From: Mesorhizobium loti
Lineage (GTDB): Bacteria > Pseudomonadota > Alphaproteobacteria > Rhizobiales > Rhizobiaceae
DNA: 64,000 nucleotides
Assembly (NCBI RefSeq): GCF_001510895.1
Contig: NZ_LPWA01000117.1
Coordinates: 1-64,000, forward strand
Reading direction: 5' to 3'
Below, piece by piece: positions 28,085 to 37,830 of this stretch. Each line of letters starts with the position of its first letter. The stretch's first letter is position 1. The translations under genes were made by a program, and so were the position numbers. The notes beneath the pieces are model-generated. The model did not search any database. It saw nothing but the letters and a program-made list of their open reading frames with translations, and was not told the origin of the DNA.

Positions 28085-28237
28085 TACGACTTCGGCGCCG
28101 CTTTCCGAAATCATGCCGGGCAGCGCCTCGTAGCTGTCGCAGCCAAGCACCGTGAGATCGGGATGGGTTTCGGCGAGCACGGCCATCGGCCCGTCCGGCG
28201 CGTCGCTGCTTACGATGACGGTTGGCCGCGCGGACAT
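28085..28237 (-). pseudogene. 5' fragment of a D-2-hydroxyacid dehydrogenase
   Basis: About 51 codons resembling the N-terminus of a 2-hydroxyacid dehydrogenase (MSARPTVIVSSDAPDGPMAV, then DLTVLGCDSYEALPGMI). The ATG at 28237 follows the dihydrodipicolinate-synthase-like stop codon by one base, so the genes were once coupled. After residue 51 (ESGAEVV) the likeness ends and unrelated sequence leads into the efflux operon 3' end. This is a truncation and not a single-base frameshift, since no other frame continues the family. The identification rests on a short segment. Confidence 0.45.
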
Positions 28238-28238
28238 C

Positions 28239-29155
28239 TCAGCCTCGCCTCGGGCCGGGGATATGATCGGCAAGAGAGCTCAACGCCTCGAGCAAGGCTT
28301 TGCCCGCTTGCGGGGTGGTGTTCTCATGCGGCGCACGCAGATTGAGCCAGCGATTGTCGCCGGAGCGCACGGCAAGCGCCGCCTTCATGCCGCCGATCAG
28401 CCCGGCGTCCTGCACCGCCTTGCGAAACGACTTGATGGCGGCATCGCCAGCGGAGACGTCGCGGCCGGCGCGCACGCCGTCATATACTGCCCGGATCGCC
28501 TTGGCGTTGAGGTTGACCGAGGCAGAGATGCAGCCGGCCGCGCCACTCGCCAGGCCTTGGGTGAGCTGGCCTTCCGAGCTCGGAAAGACGGAGACGTTGG
28601 GCGCCGCGGCGATCACGGCGGCGGTGTTGTCCCAGCTTCCGGCGCTGTCCTTGTAGGCGACAACGGTGTCGGGGAAGGCTGCATTGAGCCGCGCCGTCAG
28701 CGCGGGAGAAACCGGCACGCCGGAGTTCTGCGGAATATGATAGAGGATCAGCTTGAGCTTCGGGCTGGCGACCTTCTCGATCAGTTCGGAATAGTAGCGC
28801 GCCTGACCGTTGTCGCCCGCCGCCGTGTAGAAGAACGAGGGCAGCACCATGACGCCGGCGCAGCCAAGATCCAGGGCATGCTTGCTGAGCTCGACCGTGT
28901 CGGGCAGCGCGGTGACACCGGTGCCGGGCGCATCTTGTCCGCGGGAATGCCGGCCTCGGCCAGCCACTCCAGCGCCTGCATGCGTTCGCTTGGCGACAGC
29001 GACAGCGCCTCGCCGGTCGTCCCGAAGGGCGAAAGATAGTGCGCTCCTTGGGCAAGCACCCATTTCGCGTGGTTCACCCACAGGTCGCGGGCGACGCTGC
29101 CGTCTTTTTCGAAGGGCGTCAGGATGGGTGCTATGACGCCTTGCACGCTGTTCAT
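28239..29155 (-). pseudogene. Dihydrodipicolinate synthase/N-acetylneuraminate lyase family aldolase, frameshifted as sequenced
   Basis: A DapA-fold pyruvate-dependent aldolase, about 306 codons when repaired. The first frame has GVIAPILTPFEKDGS and the family loop LSPFGTTGEALSLSPSER. Its partner frame, from about 28926, has GVMVLPSFFY, the catalytic Tyr in LILYHIPQNSGVPVS and the Schiff-base Lys in VVAYKDSAGS, then the SEGQLTQGLASGAAGCISA loop. One missing G in CCGGG restores the frame. The ATG at 29155 has GGGAG 8 nt upstream. In family terms it would cleave or condense a 2-keto-3-deoxy acid; the PrpD and hydroxyacid dehydrogenase neighbours imply an organic-acid catabolic operon. Confidence 0.75.
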
Positions 29156-29287
29156 CGATGGTTCTCCCAAGTCGTCGTCTCGCTGGCGACGAGCTTCGCC
29201 GTCGCGGCGACTGTTCTGATGAAGAAAACTGTCGATGCGATACGAAAGCAAGGCTTCGACGCGCGGCTGAACCCGTGTTTGAGGAGC

Positions 29288-29995
29288 CTAGGCGACATGG
29301 CTGCCCTGGCCGCCGGGAGGATCATAGAGAAGAGCGCTAAGGTCCGAGAACCGGCTCTCGGTATCGGTCAGGCCAAGGATGGCGTCACGGATCGCGGCGG
29401 CTCTTTCTTCGCCCAGAACGGCCTCGCCGAAGGGCGCTTCCGGACCGCCGGGCGCGTGAACATCGTCCGAGTCCGGCAGCCGGCCGTCCACCGTCTCGAT
29501 CTGCACGTCCGCCCAGCGACCTTGCGGAAAACGATCGCTGTGCTTCGCCGCTTCGCTCACCTGGACGCGCTTCAGCATGTCGGCGACGGCGGCGTCCCGC
29601 AGACCAGCGCCGGAACTATGCTCCACGCCGATCCGGCCATAAAGGATCATCGTGGCCACGGCGAAAGCCAGGCTGTACTGCGCCTTGGAGGTCGTGTCCG
29701 GCATGCCGGCAAACAGCGTCGCCGCGTAGTGAAAGCTGTCGACATGCACCTTCCGAATGTCGTCCGGCCGAAGCCCATGCTGCATGCAGAGCGCGCCGCG
29801 TCGATTGCCGCATGGGCCCAACGGCAGACGGGATAGGGTTTGATGTATCGCCGAGTCATCTGCCAGAAGCTGCCGAGATCATCCCAATGGTGAGCCACTT
29901 CCGGCGCCTCGACGGTGACGGCCGGCGCGCCGGCGAAGCCGGCTTCGGCGAGCACCGCGGCCGACAGCCCGACCAGCTGCGCGCCGCCAGTCCGT
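29288..29995 (-). pseudogene. MmgE/PrpD family protein, N-terminally truncated and frameshifted
   Basis: C-terminal half of an MmgE/PrpD protein (2-methylcitrate dehydratase-like fold, normally about 450 residues). It contains VAHHWDDLGSFWQMTRRYIKPYPVCRWAH (binding loop of the family), then in a second frame LRPDDIRKVHVDSFHYAATLF and TTSKAQYSLAFAVATMILYG. The frames join near 29796 with one missing base. The family likeness starts abruptly near 29995 (QLVGLSAAVLAEAG); about 200 expected N-terminal residues are absent in all frames. So the truncation is real even if the frameshift is an error. It was presumably first in an operon with the DapA-like gene. Confidence 0.7.
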
Positions 29996-30100
29996 GGACT
30001 TATTATCTTTCCGAGAGCCAGCTTTCGAAAGGCAGCGTGGTGAAGACCGTCAAAGGCTGGATCGTGGAACGAGCCAACGCCCACGTAGAGACAAGTTTGG
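29988..30100 (+). pseudogene. Possible C-terminal remnant of a LysR-type regulator
   Basis: On the plus strand about 36 codons read SPWTYYLSESQLSKGSVVKT and then KGWIVERANAH, which resembles the last strand and helix of GcvA-like LysR regulators (YYLV..P..L....V..F..WL..EA). No upstream LysR sequence exists: it begins exactly where the PrpD likeness on the other strand stops. If right, the point near 29990 is a deletion or recombination junction between two genes. The similarity is short and could be chance. Confidence 0.3.
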
Positions 30101-30162
30101 AACTAGGCCGATCGGCAAAGCGAAGCTCGAGCCCAAGAACTCAACGGATCGCACTTCGCGCG

Positions 30163-30960
30163 CTACGATCCCGTCGCGCGCCGCGTGATGCGTTCGAGGC
30201 AAAGCAGCAGGACCAGGGTTGCGGCCACCAGGATCATGGTGAGCGCCGCGCCTGCAAAAATGTCGCCGCGATCGGTCAGCGAGAAGATCGAGACCGGAAG
30301 CGTCACCCAGCCTGGCGGATAGACCATCACGGTGGCGCCGAGCTCGCCCATGGAAAGCGCGAAGCTCAACCCGAATGCCGCGGCGAGATAGGGCGCGAGC
30401 AGCGGCAGCGTGACATGCCAGAGCCGATAGGCGGGCCTCGCGCCAAGGCTCGAGGCGACTTGCTCGAAGTCCGGCGAGAGCCGCGCCAGGCCGGCCGATA
30501 CATTGCCGAAGGTGAAAGCCGAAATCAGCACGAAATGCGCGACCATGACGATCGCGATGGTGCCGTTGAGCAGCAGCGGCGGATTGCTGAACGCGACGAG
30601 CAGGCCAAGGCCGACGGACACCGAAGGCACAGCGCTCGGGATGAAAAACAACAGGCCAAGCAAGCGCTCCATCGTGGCGCATTGCACGCGCAGCGCAAGC
30701 GCCGCCCAGGCGCCGCTGACCAGGGCCAGGGCGCTGGCGGCAAAGCCCGTGACAAGGCTGGCCTTCACGGACTCACCAGCCGAACCCTGGACGACGTCGC
30801 TGTAATGCTCCAGCGTCAGACTGCTCGGCAGCACACCGTTCCACTGGCCGGCAAGGCTGGAGAGCAGGATGACGGCGAGAGGCGCCAGGAACAGCACGCC
30901 AAACAACAGCGCGAAGAGCCCCCAGATGGCGATGCGACCGGATCTCGACCAGACCAGCAT
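30163..30960 (-). CDS. phnV: 2-aminoethylphosphonate ABC transporter permease (PhnV type)
   Basis: A 265-residue inner-membrane permease with about six hydrophobic spans and the coupling loop SSLGARPAYRLWHVTLPLLAPYLAAA. It is the second permease subunit of an AEP/iron-type importer (ABC family with separate PhnU and PhnV). The ATG at 30960 starts 2 nt after the stop of the first permease, with GGGAG 9 nt upstream. Its substrate is inferred from the surrounding phnW, phnY and phnA genes, as permease sequence alone does not tell AEP from putrescine or iron. Confidence 0.8.
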   Translation of the reverse strand: MLVWSRSGRIAIWGLFALLFGVLFLAPLAVILLSSLAGQWNGVLPSSLTLEHYSDVVQGSAGESVKASLVTGFAASALALVSGAWAALALRVQCATMERLLGLLFFIPSAVPSVSVGLGLLVAFSNPPLLLNGTIAIVMVAHFVLISAFTFGNVSAGLARLSPDFEQVASSLGARPAYRLWHVTLPLLAPYLAAAFGLSFALSMGELGATVMVYPPGWVTLPVSIFSLTDRGDIFAGAALTMILVAATLVLLLCLERITRRATGS

Positions 30961-30962
30961 GA

Positions 30963-31820
30963 CTATGCTCCCAACCGGCCGGCGGCGAGACGGTAGAGGC
31001 CGAAGAGCCCGAGCGACAGCACGATGTTGACCAGGGCGATGATGCACGCGACCTGGTAGGCCGATTCCTGGATGGCCTTGCTGTAGATCAGCAGCGGCAG
31101 GGTGATGACGCCCTTGGCGCCGATGAACAGCACGATGCCGAATTCGTTGACGGTCAAAAGCAGGCACAGGCTGCCGCCGGCGATCAGCGCCGGCACCGCC
31201 GCCGGCAGGATAACCTGGCGCACGATGCGGAATGGGCGCGCGCCGAGCACGCTGGCGGCCTCGATCTGGCCGCGATCGACCAGCGAGAAGGCGGCGAGCA
31301 ACGGCCGCAGGATGAAGGGCGTGTAGACGGTGACCTCGGCCAGCACCACGCCCCAGGTCGAGTAGAGGAAATCGACGGGCGGCGCCGGCAGCGAAAAAGC
31401 CTCCATCAGCCCGCTGTTGAGCATGCCGGCGGAGCCGTAGAGGAAGGTGAAGGCGAGCGTCACCAGAAATGTCGGCAAGGCGATGAAGGTGTCGATCAGC
31501 CGGGCGATGATGCCGCTGCCCGGAAACGGCACGAAGGCGAGGATCAAGCCCAGCACCAGGCCGACGATCAGGCATCCGGCGGTGGCCGTCACGGAAATCG
31601 TCACCGTGTTGAGGAGCGCGTTGAGGAAGAAGCGCGCATGGAGCACACGCACGAACTCGGCGACATCGGCAACGCCGCTGTCGTCGAGAAAGGCCTGCCG
31701 GGCAATCAGCGCCAGCGGATAGAAGAATAGCAGCGCGAGCAGCGCCGCCGGCGGCACGATCCAGATGCTGCCGGGCGCCTTTTTGAGCGCCGGCCTCGAA
31801 AGAACGGCGGCCTCAGACAC
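30963..31820 (-). CDS. phnU: 2-aminoethylphosphonate ABC transporter permease (PhnU type)
   Basis: A 285-residue permease. The first span is WIVPPAALLALLFFYPLALIA, a periplasmic loop follows, and the coupling loop is ASVLGARPFRIVRQVILPAAVPALIAG. I chose the GTG at 31820, which overlaps the end of the ATPase gene by 8 nt when that gene's proper frame is used. Reading straight through from the ATPase would give a false 686-residue ATPase-permease fusion, caused by the frame break near 32050. It should pair with PhnV to form the channel. Confidence 0.8.
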   Translation of the reverse strand: MSEAAVLSRPALKKAPGSIWIVPPAALLALLFFYPLALIARQAFLDDSGVADVAEFVRVLHARFFLNALLNTVTISVTATAGCLIVGLVLGLILAFVPFPGSGIIARLIDTFIALPTFLVTLAFTFLYGSAGMLNSGLMEAFSLPAPPVDFLYSTWGVVLAEVTVYTPFILRPLLAAFSLVDRGQIEAASVLGARPFRIVRQVILPAAVPALIAGGSLCLLLTVNEFGIVLFIGAKGVITLPLLIYSKAIQESAYQVACIIALVNIVLSLGLFGLYRLAAGRLGA

Positions 31821-32957
31821 GAACGTCCTCCGGAACGAGGGAGGTATCGCCGGGCGTGAAGAAGAGCGGCATTGCCGTACCGCGCTCGGGCAAGGACACC
31901 GGCAGCCTGGTTGCCGAGACGCGCACCGGCGTGCCGTCGACATCGAGCACCAGATGAGTGAGTTCGCCCTGCCAGTGCACTTCCTTGAGCGTGCCGACGA
32001 TCCTGTTCGAATGGTCGTCGTCGCTGGTGAGGCTGAGATGCTGCGGCTGATGCAAAGCAGGCTCTTGTCGCCGGGCTTCTCGCCGCGTCCCGCTCCTGAC
32101 AGCACGGCATCGCCGAGCCTGGCCTTGGCAAAGCCTTTCGGCCCCGCGGCCTCCGCGACCGTCACCGGCAAGAGATTCGCACGGCCGAGGAACTCCGCCG
32201 TGAAGCGGTTCGGCGGCCGGCGGTAGAGATCGGCCGTCGGGCCGTGCGAGGAAACCCTGCCGTCACGCATGATGGCGATCTTGTCGGCAAGCGTCAGCGC
32301 TTCGGTCTGATCGTGGGTGACGTAAAGGATGGTCAGACCCGGCAGGTCGCGATGCAGCTTGGCGATCTCCTCGACCATGTTGCGCCTTATCTGCGCGTCG
32401 AGCGCCGAAAGCGGCTCGTCGAGCAGAAGCACGCGCGGCCGCACCGCCAGCGCCCGGGCGATCGCGACGCGCTGCTGCTGGCCGCCCGAAAGCTCGCGCG
32501 GATAGCGCCTGGAAAAGCCCGACATGCCGACGGTGGCGAGCGCATCCTTGACGCGCTCGGCGGTCAGCGCCTTGTCGGCGCCCTGCGCCCTCAGGCCGAA
32601 GGCTACATTGTCCTCGACCCGCATGTGCGGAAACAGCGCGTAGTTCTGCACCACCATGCCGAGCCCGCGTTCATAGGGCGGCAGATCGGTGACGTCGGTT
32701 GCGCCTATGCGGATGCGGCCGCTGGCCGGCCGCACGAAGCCGGCGACGGCTCGCAGCGCCGTCGTCTTGCCCGAGCCGGAGGGGCCGATCATCGCCAGGA
32801 TCTCGCCTGGCGCAATGTCGAGCGTCAGCGGATGCAGGACGACATGGGCGCCGTAAGCGACGCTGACCTTGTCGAAGTGGACGTTGGAGCCGGCGCCGCG
32901 AATTTTCGCGGCGTCGACGTCCACAACATTGCTTCCCGTGAAAGCGGGCACCGACAT
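31813..32957 (-). pseudogene. phnT: 2-aminoethylphosphonate ABC transporter ATPase (PhnT type), frameshifted as sequenced
   Basis: An ABC ATPase, about 382 codons when repaired. Walker A GPSGSGKTT, signature LSGGQQQRVAIARAL, Walker B LLLDEPLSALD and switch His in LYVTHDQTEAL are all present, followed by a TOBE-type regulatory domain. The latter shifts frame near 32050: GDKSLLCI continues as QPQHLSLTSDDDHSNRIVG down to the stop at 31813; one C is missing. The ATG at 32957 is set by GGAGGAG 6 nt upstream. The two-domain layout (POTA/CysA-like) suits spermidine/iron/AEP importers. Context makes AEP the likely substrate. Confidence 0.82.
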
Positions 32958-32988
32958 GGCTGCTCCTCCGGATCCGGTCACCAGGAGA

Positions 32989-34020
32989 TCAACTTCCGGT
33001 CGCTTCGTTCCATTTCTTGACATAGTCGGGCAGCTTGGTCAGCGCGTCATCCCAGTTCGGCGACCAGACCGTGACGTCCTTCATCGTCTCCTGCAGCTTG
33101 GCGAAGTTGGCGTCGTCCGGCTTCACGTCCTTGCGGGCCGGCATGCCGAGTGCAACCGAGCTCACCGTCGACTGCGCGTCCTTGGAGAGCAGGAAGTCGA
33201 TCAGCTTCTTGCCGTTGTCGCCATTCGGGGCGCCCGTCACCAGGCCGATCTCGTAAGGCAGGGCGAAGGTGGAGCGGGTGCCGTCGGGACCCGCGGGCCA
33301 GAACACCTTGATGTTCGGATTGTCGGCCATCTGCGACATGTTCATCTGCAGGTCGCCATTAGCGACATGCAGCTCGCCCTTGTTGACCAGCGCGGTCAGC
33401 TTGCCTGTGGAAGCCGAGGGGCCGACATTGTTGTCCTGCAATTTCTTCATGAACTCGAAGCCGGCGTCCTCGCCGCCGAAAGCATGGATGATCTGCAGCA
33501 TGACCGCGGTGCCATCGCCGGCCTGGCCTGGTGTCGAGTATTGGATCTTGTGCTTGAACTTGGGATCGAGCAGGTCGTTGTAGCTCTTCGGCGCCTCCGA
33601 AAGCGCGGCGCTGTTGTAGATGAAGTTCATGTAGTTGTTGACCAGCGGCCGGTATTTGTCGGTGCCGCCGTCGATCTGCGCGGCTGCCTCGGGTTTGTAG
33701 TCCTGCAGCAGCCCATCCGCCGCGGCGCGCTGGATGAACGGAGGCAGCGTCACCAGCACGTCGGCCTGCGGGTTCGACTTCTCCTTGGCGACGCGTTCGA
33801 CGACACCACCCGAGCCGCCCTCGATATACTGCACCTTGATGCCGGTGGCCTTGGTGAAGGCCGCGAACTCGGTCTCATACCAGCTGCCGTTGCCGTCATG
33901 CAGGCCGTCGGCCGAGTAGATGGTGACGACGCCGTCGGCCATCGCTGGCCCGACGAGAGCCGCCGATGCGGAAAGCAGCGCGGCAAAGGCCGCGATGAGG
34001 GTTGCGTTTCGTGATTTCAT
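32989..34020 (-). CDS. phnS: 2-aminoethylphosphonate ABC transporter substrate-binding protein
   Basis: A 343-residue periplasmic protein of the iron/thiamine/AEP binding fold, with a signal peptide ending GPAMA-D. The mature start DGVVTIYSADGLHDGNGSWY is like PhnS and differs from Fe-binding FutA/FbpA proteins, which need Tyr-Tyr pairs later in the chain. Other features are VQYIEGGSGGVVERVAKEK, ALPYEIGLVTGAPN and the C-terminal DDALTKLPDYVKKW. The ATG at 34020 has AGGGGAA 7 nt upstream. It leads the transcript phnSTUV. An AT-rich element 131-149 nt upstream may be an operator. Confidence 0.83.
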   Translation of the reverse strand: MKSRNATLIAAFAALLSASAALVGPAMADGVVTIYSADGLHDGNGSWYETEFAAFTKATGIKVQYIEGGSGGVVERVAKEKSNPQADVLVTLPPFIQRAAADGLLQDYKPEAAAQIDGGTDKYRPLVNNYMNFIYNSAALSEAPKSYNDLLDPKFKHKIQYSTPGQAGDGTAVMLQIIHAFGGEDAGFEFMKKLQDNNVGPSASTGKLTALVNKGELHVANGDLQMNMSQMADNPNIKVFWPAGPDGTRSTFALPYEIGLVTGAPNGDNGKKLIDFLLSKDAQSTVSSVALGMPARKDVKPDDANFAKLQETMKDVTVWSPNWDDALTKLPDYVKKWNEATGS

Positions 34021-34150
34021 GATCGGTTCCCCTGTTGATGGAAGGCACATTCTGCGATGCACTTTGGCCGGCTGGCCTCGGGTCCCTAACCCCGGCCAAG
34101 CCGGCTGGACGTCCTCTTTCCTGGACTTTGGGGATTGGCGATCGATAAGT

Positions 34151-34169
34151 AAAATCTATTTATTTTATA
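34151..34169. promoter_or_regulatory. AT-rich dyad upstream of phnS
   Basis: AAAATCTATTTATTTTATA has inverted AAAAT/ATTTT halves. It partly matches the motif seen before phnW (42063) and in the Na/Pi-LysR gap (43909), and it is very AT-rich against a GC-rich background. It may be a binding site for the AEP LysR regulator. Confidence 0.35.
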
Positions 34170-34283
34170 AAGACCAAATTTTCCCTGATGTTTGTCATCA
34201 AACTGTCGCAGCGGCGTCGCGGCCGCATTTTGGGCGGCAGCGGAATGCTGTCGAAACAAACTGTTAGGCGGGATCCGGGTGCG

Positions 34284-35294
34284 TCAGCCGAACACGACGC
34301 CGGCGGTCTGCGCGCGCAGTCTGGGGTCCAGAGAGCGGATCGTCACCGGCCTGCCGTCGAGGATCTCGAAGCAGCGGGCGAGCGTATCCTCCTCGAGCCG
34401 GCGCATGGCCTCGACCGTGAAGAAGGTCAGATGCGGGAACAGAACGACATTGTCGCGTCCGAATAGCGCGCTCATCGGATGTCCCGATGTCGACAGGGGC
34501 TCCTGCGAATAGACGTCGAGCCCCACCCCGCCGATGCGGTTTTCGACGACAGCCTCGACCAGCGCCGCCTCGTCGATCAGCGCCCCGCGCGAGACGTTGA
34601 TGAGGATGGCGGATGGCTTCATGCAGGCGAGTTCCGCGCTGCCGATCAAGCCGCGGGTCGTATCATTGAGCACGCAATGGACCGACACGAAATCGCAGAC
34701 GCGAAGCATGTCGCGGAGATTGTCGATCTTCACGATCCCGGCCCGCTGCATCGCGACAGCGTCGACATTGGGGTCAAATCCGAGCACACGTGCCCGAAAT
34801 CCCTGGCCTGCCACGCGCGCCATGCTGCGGCCGATCCTGCCGCATCCGACAAGGCCGAGCGTCGCGCCGGAAATGTCGCGTCCGAGCCAGCGCTGCTCGG
34901 GCCAGACCCGGCCATCGCGCGAAACCGCCGCCGTGATCGCCGGCAGCCGCTTCGCCAGCGCGATCATCAGCGCGAACGCGCCCTCGGCGACCGTCTCCTC
35001 GGCATATTCGGGGACGTTGACGACGGGAATGCCACGCCGCATCGCCGCCTGGATATCGATGGCGTCGATGCCGACGCCATATTTTACGATGCCTTTGAGG
35101 TTCGGTGCAGCCTCGATGACGCGCGCGGTGATCGGCGTGTAGCACATCAGGATGAGATCGGCGTCGCCGACGGCCGCAACGAGCTCCGTCTCCGGGATGC
35201 CGTCCGGCAGCGTGACCAGTTCGACACCGCGCGCCCTGAGGCCCGCGTCGATGCCCGGACATTCGAGCTCCCTGTCGGTGCGAACAGCCTTCAT
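34284..35294 (-). CDS. D-2-hydroxyacid dehydrogenase (phosphoglycerate dehydrogenase-like) in the AEP cluster
   Basis: A 336-residue NAD-dependent D-isomer 2-hydroxyacid dehydrogenase. NAD motif GLVGCGRIGRSMARVA; catalytic Arg in INVSRGALIDEAALV; Glu in the GVGLDVYSQEPL segment; and the acid/base position in FPHLTFFTVEAM, where His in HxxxxS is retained as H-L-T-F-F-T. There is no ACT domain, so it is not a biosynthetic SerA. It starts 4 nt after the stop of the PbfA-like gene, so it is in the same transcript. A role in oxidising a phosphonate-derived hydroxyacid is inference; I do not know a phn pathway step for it. Confidence 0.75.
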   Translation of the reverse strand: MKAVRTDRELECPGIDAGLRARGVELVTLPDGIPETELVAAVGDADLILMCYTPITARVIEAAPNLKGIVKYGVGIDAIDIQAAMRRGIPVVNVPEYAEETVAEGAFALMIALAKRLPAITAAVSRDGRVWPEQRWLGRDISGATLGLVGCGRIGRSMARVAGQGFRARVLGFDPNVDAVAMQRAGIVKIDNLRDMLRVCDFVSVHCVLNDTTRGLIGSAELACMKPSAILINVSRGALIDEAALVEAVVENRIGGVGLDVYSQEPLSTSGHPMSALFGRDNVVLFPHLTFFTVEAMRRLEEDTLARCFEILDGRPVTIRSLDPRLRAQTAGVVFG

Positions 35295-35298
35295 GCTT

Positions 35299-36644
35299 TC
35301 AGGCCGCGAGCACCGCGGCCTCGACGATGTCGAGCGCCCTATCGAGGTCGGCGCGCGCAATCACCAGCGGCGGCGAAAGGGTCAGCACATTGCCCTGGCT
35401 GATCTTGAAGCTCAGCCCTTCGTCGAGACAGCGATAGTAGATCTTCTCGGCAAGCGCGCGGGCTGGAACCCGGCTCGCCTTGTCCTCGACCATCTCGACG
35501 CCGAACATCAGTCCCCTGCCCCTGACGTCGCCGACGAAGGGCGATCGCTGCATGAGATCGTTCATCCGGGCGAGCGCGTAGGCGCCGAGTTCGGCCGAGC
35601 GCTCGACGAGACCTTCTTCGCGCACGATGGCGATGGTGGTCAGCGCCGCGCGGGCCGTCACAGGGTTCTTCTCATGCGTGTAGTGGCCGATCGCATAGTC
35701 GCCGGCGACGTCGAGGTCGCGCCGCGCGATCACCGAGGCGATGGGCAGGATGCCGCCGCCGAGCGACTTGCCGAGCACGATCATGTCCGGCGTGACGCCG
35801 TCATGTTCCGAGGCGAAGAATTTTCCGGTCTTGCCGAGCCCGGTCGGGATCTCGTCGAAGATCAGCAGCGTGCCGTACCGGTCGCAGGCCTCGCGCACCG
35901 CCTTCCAAAACCCGGCGCGGGCACCAACGGCGTCGCCCGCATCGGCTCGGCGATGAAGGCGGCGAAGTCGCCCTCGCGCCCCAGAACGTAGGAGATCATG
36001 CTGGCGCAGGCACGCGCCGAGTCCTCCAGCGAATTGGTGCCGTAGGGGCAGTTGTGCGGCGCCCAGGGCGCGACATGTTCGGTGCCGGGCAGGAGCGGCC
36101 CGGCAATGCCGGAGCGGAACGTCGCCTCGCCGCCGACGCTTGCAGCGCCGAAGCCGGCGCCATGGAAGGCATCCCAGAACGACAGCGTCTTGAAGCGGCC
36201 GGTGGCCGCGCGCGCCAGCTTGAGCGCCACCTCGATGGCGTCTGAGCCGCCGGTCGTGAACAGCACCTTGCCGAGGTCTCCCGGCGCCAGCGCGCCAAGC
36301 GTCTCGGCGAGCTCTACCGCCGGCTCGCAGGTGAAGCGGCGCGGCGCGAAGGGCAGCGCGTCCATCTGCTGCCGGATCGCCTCCTTCAGGCGCGGATGGC
36401 CATAGCCGATATGGTGGGCGCTGTTGCCATGGAAATCCATGTAGCGGCGTCCGGCGGTGTCTTCGATCCAGATGCCTTCTGCCTTGGCGATCGCCGAAAC
36501 ACAGGGACTGGAAAGGCTCTGGTGGAGAAAGGCCACCGCGTCGCGGCGCAGCAGTTCCTGGGACGGCGCGTGACTCTGCCTGGCGCTCCATTCCTGGCGC
36601 GCCGCCGCCTTGTTGGATTCGCCTTCTGTATGGACGAGCGTCAT
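35299..36644 (-). pseudogene. pbfA: PLP-dependent class III enzyme, PbfA-like (R)-1-hydroxy-2-aminoethylphosphonate ammonia-lyase, frameshifted as sequenced
   Basis: About 449 codons when repaired. The fold is that of class III aminotransferases: MDFHGNSAHHIGYGHPRL, TTGGSDAIEVALKLARAATG, SFWDAFHGAGFGAASVGGEA, LLIFDEIPTGLGKTGKFFA and the PLP Lys in VLGKSLGGGILP. The stretch GTEHVAPWAPHNCPYG and GHYTHEKNPVTARAAL fit PbfA, a lyase often encoded with phnW that turns hydroxylated AEP into phosphonoacetaldehyde and ammonia. The frame breaks near 35911 (VPAP|GFWKAVREACDRYG; one base lost). The ATG at 36644 has GAGGAAG upstream. The PbfA label depends on context plus remembered family features; an ordinary omega-aminotransferase is the alternative. 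Confidence 0.68.
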
Positions 36645-36709
36645 ATCTTCCTCACGACCGGTCACTTGCCGCGGATTTCACCAGGGGAACCGCGTCCCGG
36701 CAACATGCG

Positions 36710-37825
36710 TCAGCCGAACAACTCCGTGATCGTTTCCTCGCCGAGCGCAAATCCGGTGCTGGCGCCGGTGCCGCTGGTGACGATGACAAGCCGCGCATCG
36801 GCGTGCGGCGCGTCGCGCAGGACGGCATTCCTCGCCGATGCGTAGCTGCCGGTCCACCGTGCCACCACCTCGGGCACTTTGCCGAACAATGTCTTGAATT
36901 CGTCAAGGATCAGCCGGTCGACGGCTTCCGATCCGAACGGATCGAGCGCCAGACCATAATGATGGGAATCGCCGACGACCAGCGAGCCGTCCGCGCTCTG
37001 CACGACGATCAGGTGAACGCCGTTGGCCAGCGCCGACGCGTTTTGCTCGCCCAACTTGCTACGCAATGCGCCAGCTTCAGGCAGGCCGGCGAAGCCGCCA
37101 TAGCGCAACAGGCTGAGATCGGACATCAATGCCGACGAAAGCCGGAAGCCGGGATAGGCCAATCGAAGCATCTGCAACTTGCAGCGCTGGACGCCCTGCT
37201 TGCCGATGCGCAGCGGGTAGAGCGTGCTGAAGTCGTCGCCGGGACAGATGACGACCTTCTCCGCACGCAAGCGCCCGGCGCTCGTCTCCACGACCGGCGG
37301 GGCGACATCCGTGACCGATATGCCGGTGCGGAATACGACGCCGAAACGCTCGGCCAGGAAGGACGTCAGCCGCGGCAAGACCTCGCGCGATTCCACGCGC
37401 AATTCGAACGGGCTGAAGAGCCCGCCGATGATCGCCTTTCCGTTGAGGCCACCCAGCTGCTCGATGGTTCCCCGCGCCGTCAGGAGCTTGCAGTCGGCGC
37501 CATGCTCGCCGGCCTTGAAGGCCTCGAGCACGGCAAGCGCTTCCGGACGCTGCGCCGCGATCAGCTTGCCGCGCTGGAGGATTTCGATCCCTGCCTCGTT
37601 CGCAAGCTCGAGCCAGATCCTGCGGGTGCGCTCGGCCTGGCGGCGCGATGCGCCCGGCTCCTGCCCGGTGACGACGACGAGGCCGAAATTGCGGATCGAA
37701 GCGCCGTTCGCCTGGCGGTCGCGATCGATGACGACGACGCGCAAACCGCGCCGCGCGGCGGCGAGCGCATGGGCAAGCCCGACAATGCCCGAGCCGACCA
37801 CCGCCAGGTCAAAGGAATCCACCAT
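36710..37825 (-). CDS. FAD-dependent oxidoreductase of phosphonate clusters (TIGR03364-like)
   Basis: A 371-residue DAO-fold flavoprotein: N-terminal LAVVGSGIVGLAHALAAARRG binds FAD, followed by VVVIDRDRQANGASIRNFGLV, where this family places the covalent-flavin or substrate loop. A substrate-binding sheet sits in the middle and VIVTSGTGASTGFALGEE closes the FAD site. Relatives found beside phnW are described as phosphonate-associated oxidases (PbfC/PbfD types) acting on N-methylated or hydroxylated AEP. It starts 5 nt after the stop of phnY, so it is co-transcribed. I infer an amine-oxidising role that widens the substrate range of the AEP route. Confidence 0.78.
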   Translation of the reverse strand: MVDSFDLAVVGSGIVGLAHALAAARRGLRVVVIDRDRQANGASIRNFGLVVVTGQEPGASRRQAERTRRIWLELANEAGIEILQRGKLIAAQRPEALAVLEAFKAGEHGADCKLLTARGTIEQLGGLNGKAIIGGLFSPFELRVESREVLPRLTSFLAERFGVVFRTGISVTDVAPPVVETSAGRLRAEKVVICPGDDFSTLYPLRIGKQGVQRCKLQMLRLAYPGFRLSSALMSDLSLLRYGGFAGLPEAGALRSKLGEQNASALANGVHLIVVQSADGSLVVGDSHHYGLALDPFGSEAVDRLILDEFKTLFGKVPEVVARWTGSYASARNAVLRDAPHADARLVIVTSGTGASTGFALGEETITELFG

Positions 37826-37830
37826 GGCGC

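Noticed and set aside
30963..33023. A 686-codon frame that looks like an ATPase-permease fusion
   Set aside because: It results from the frame break near 32050. The ATPase's proper tail continues in another frame to a stop at 31813, and the permease has its own GTG start at 31820.
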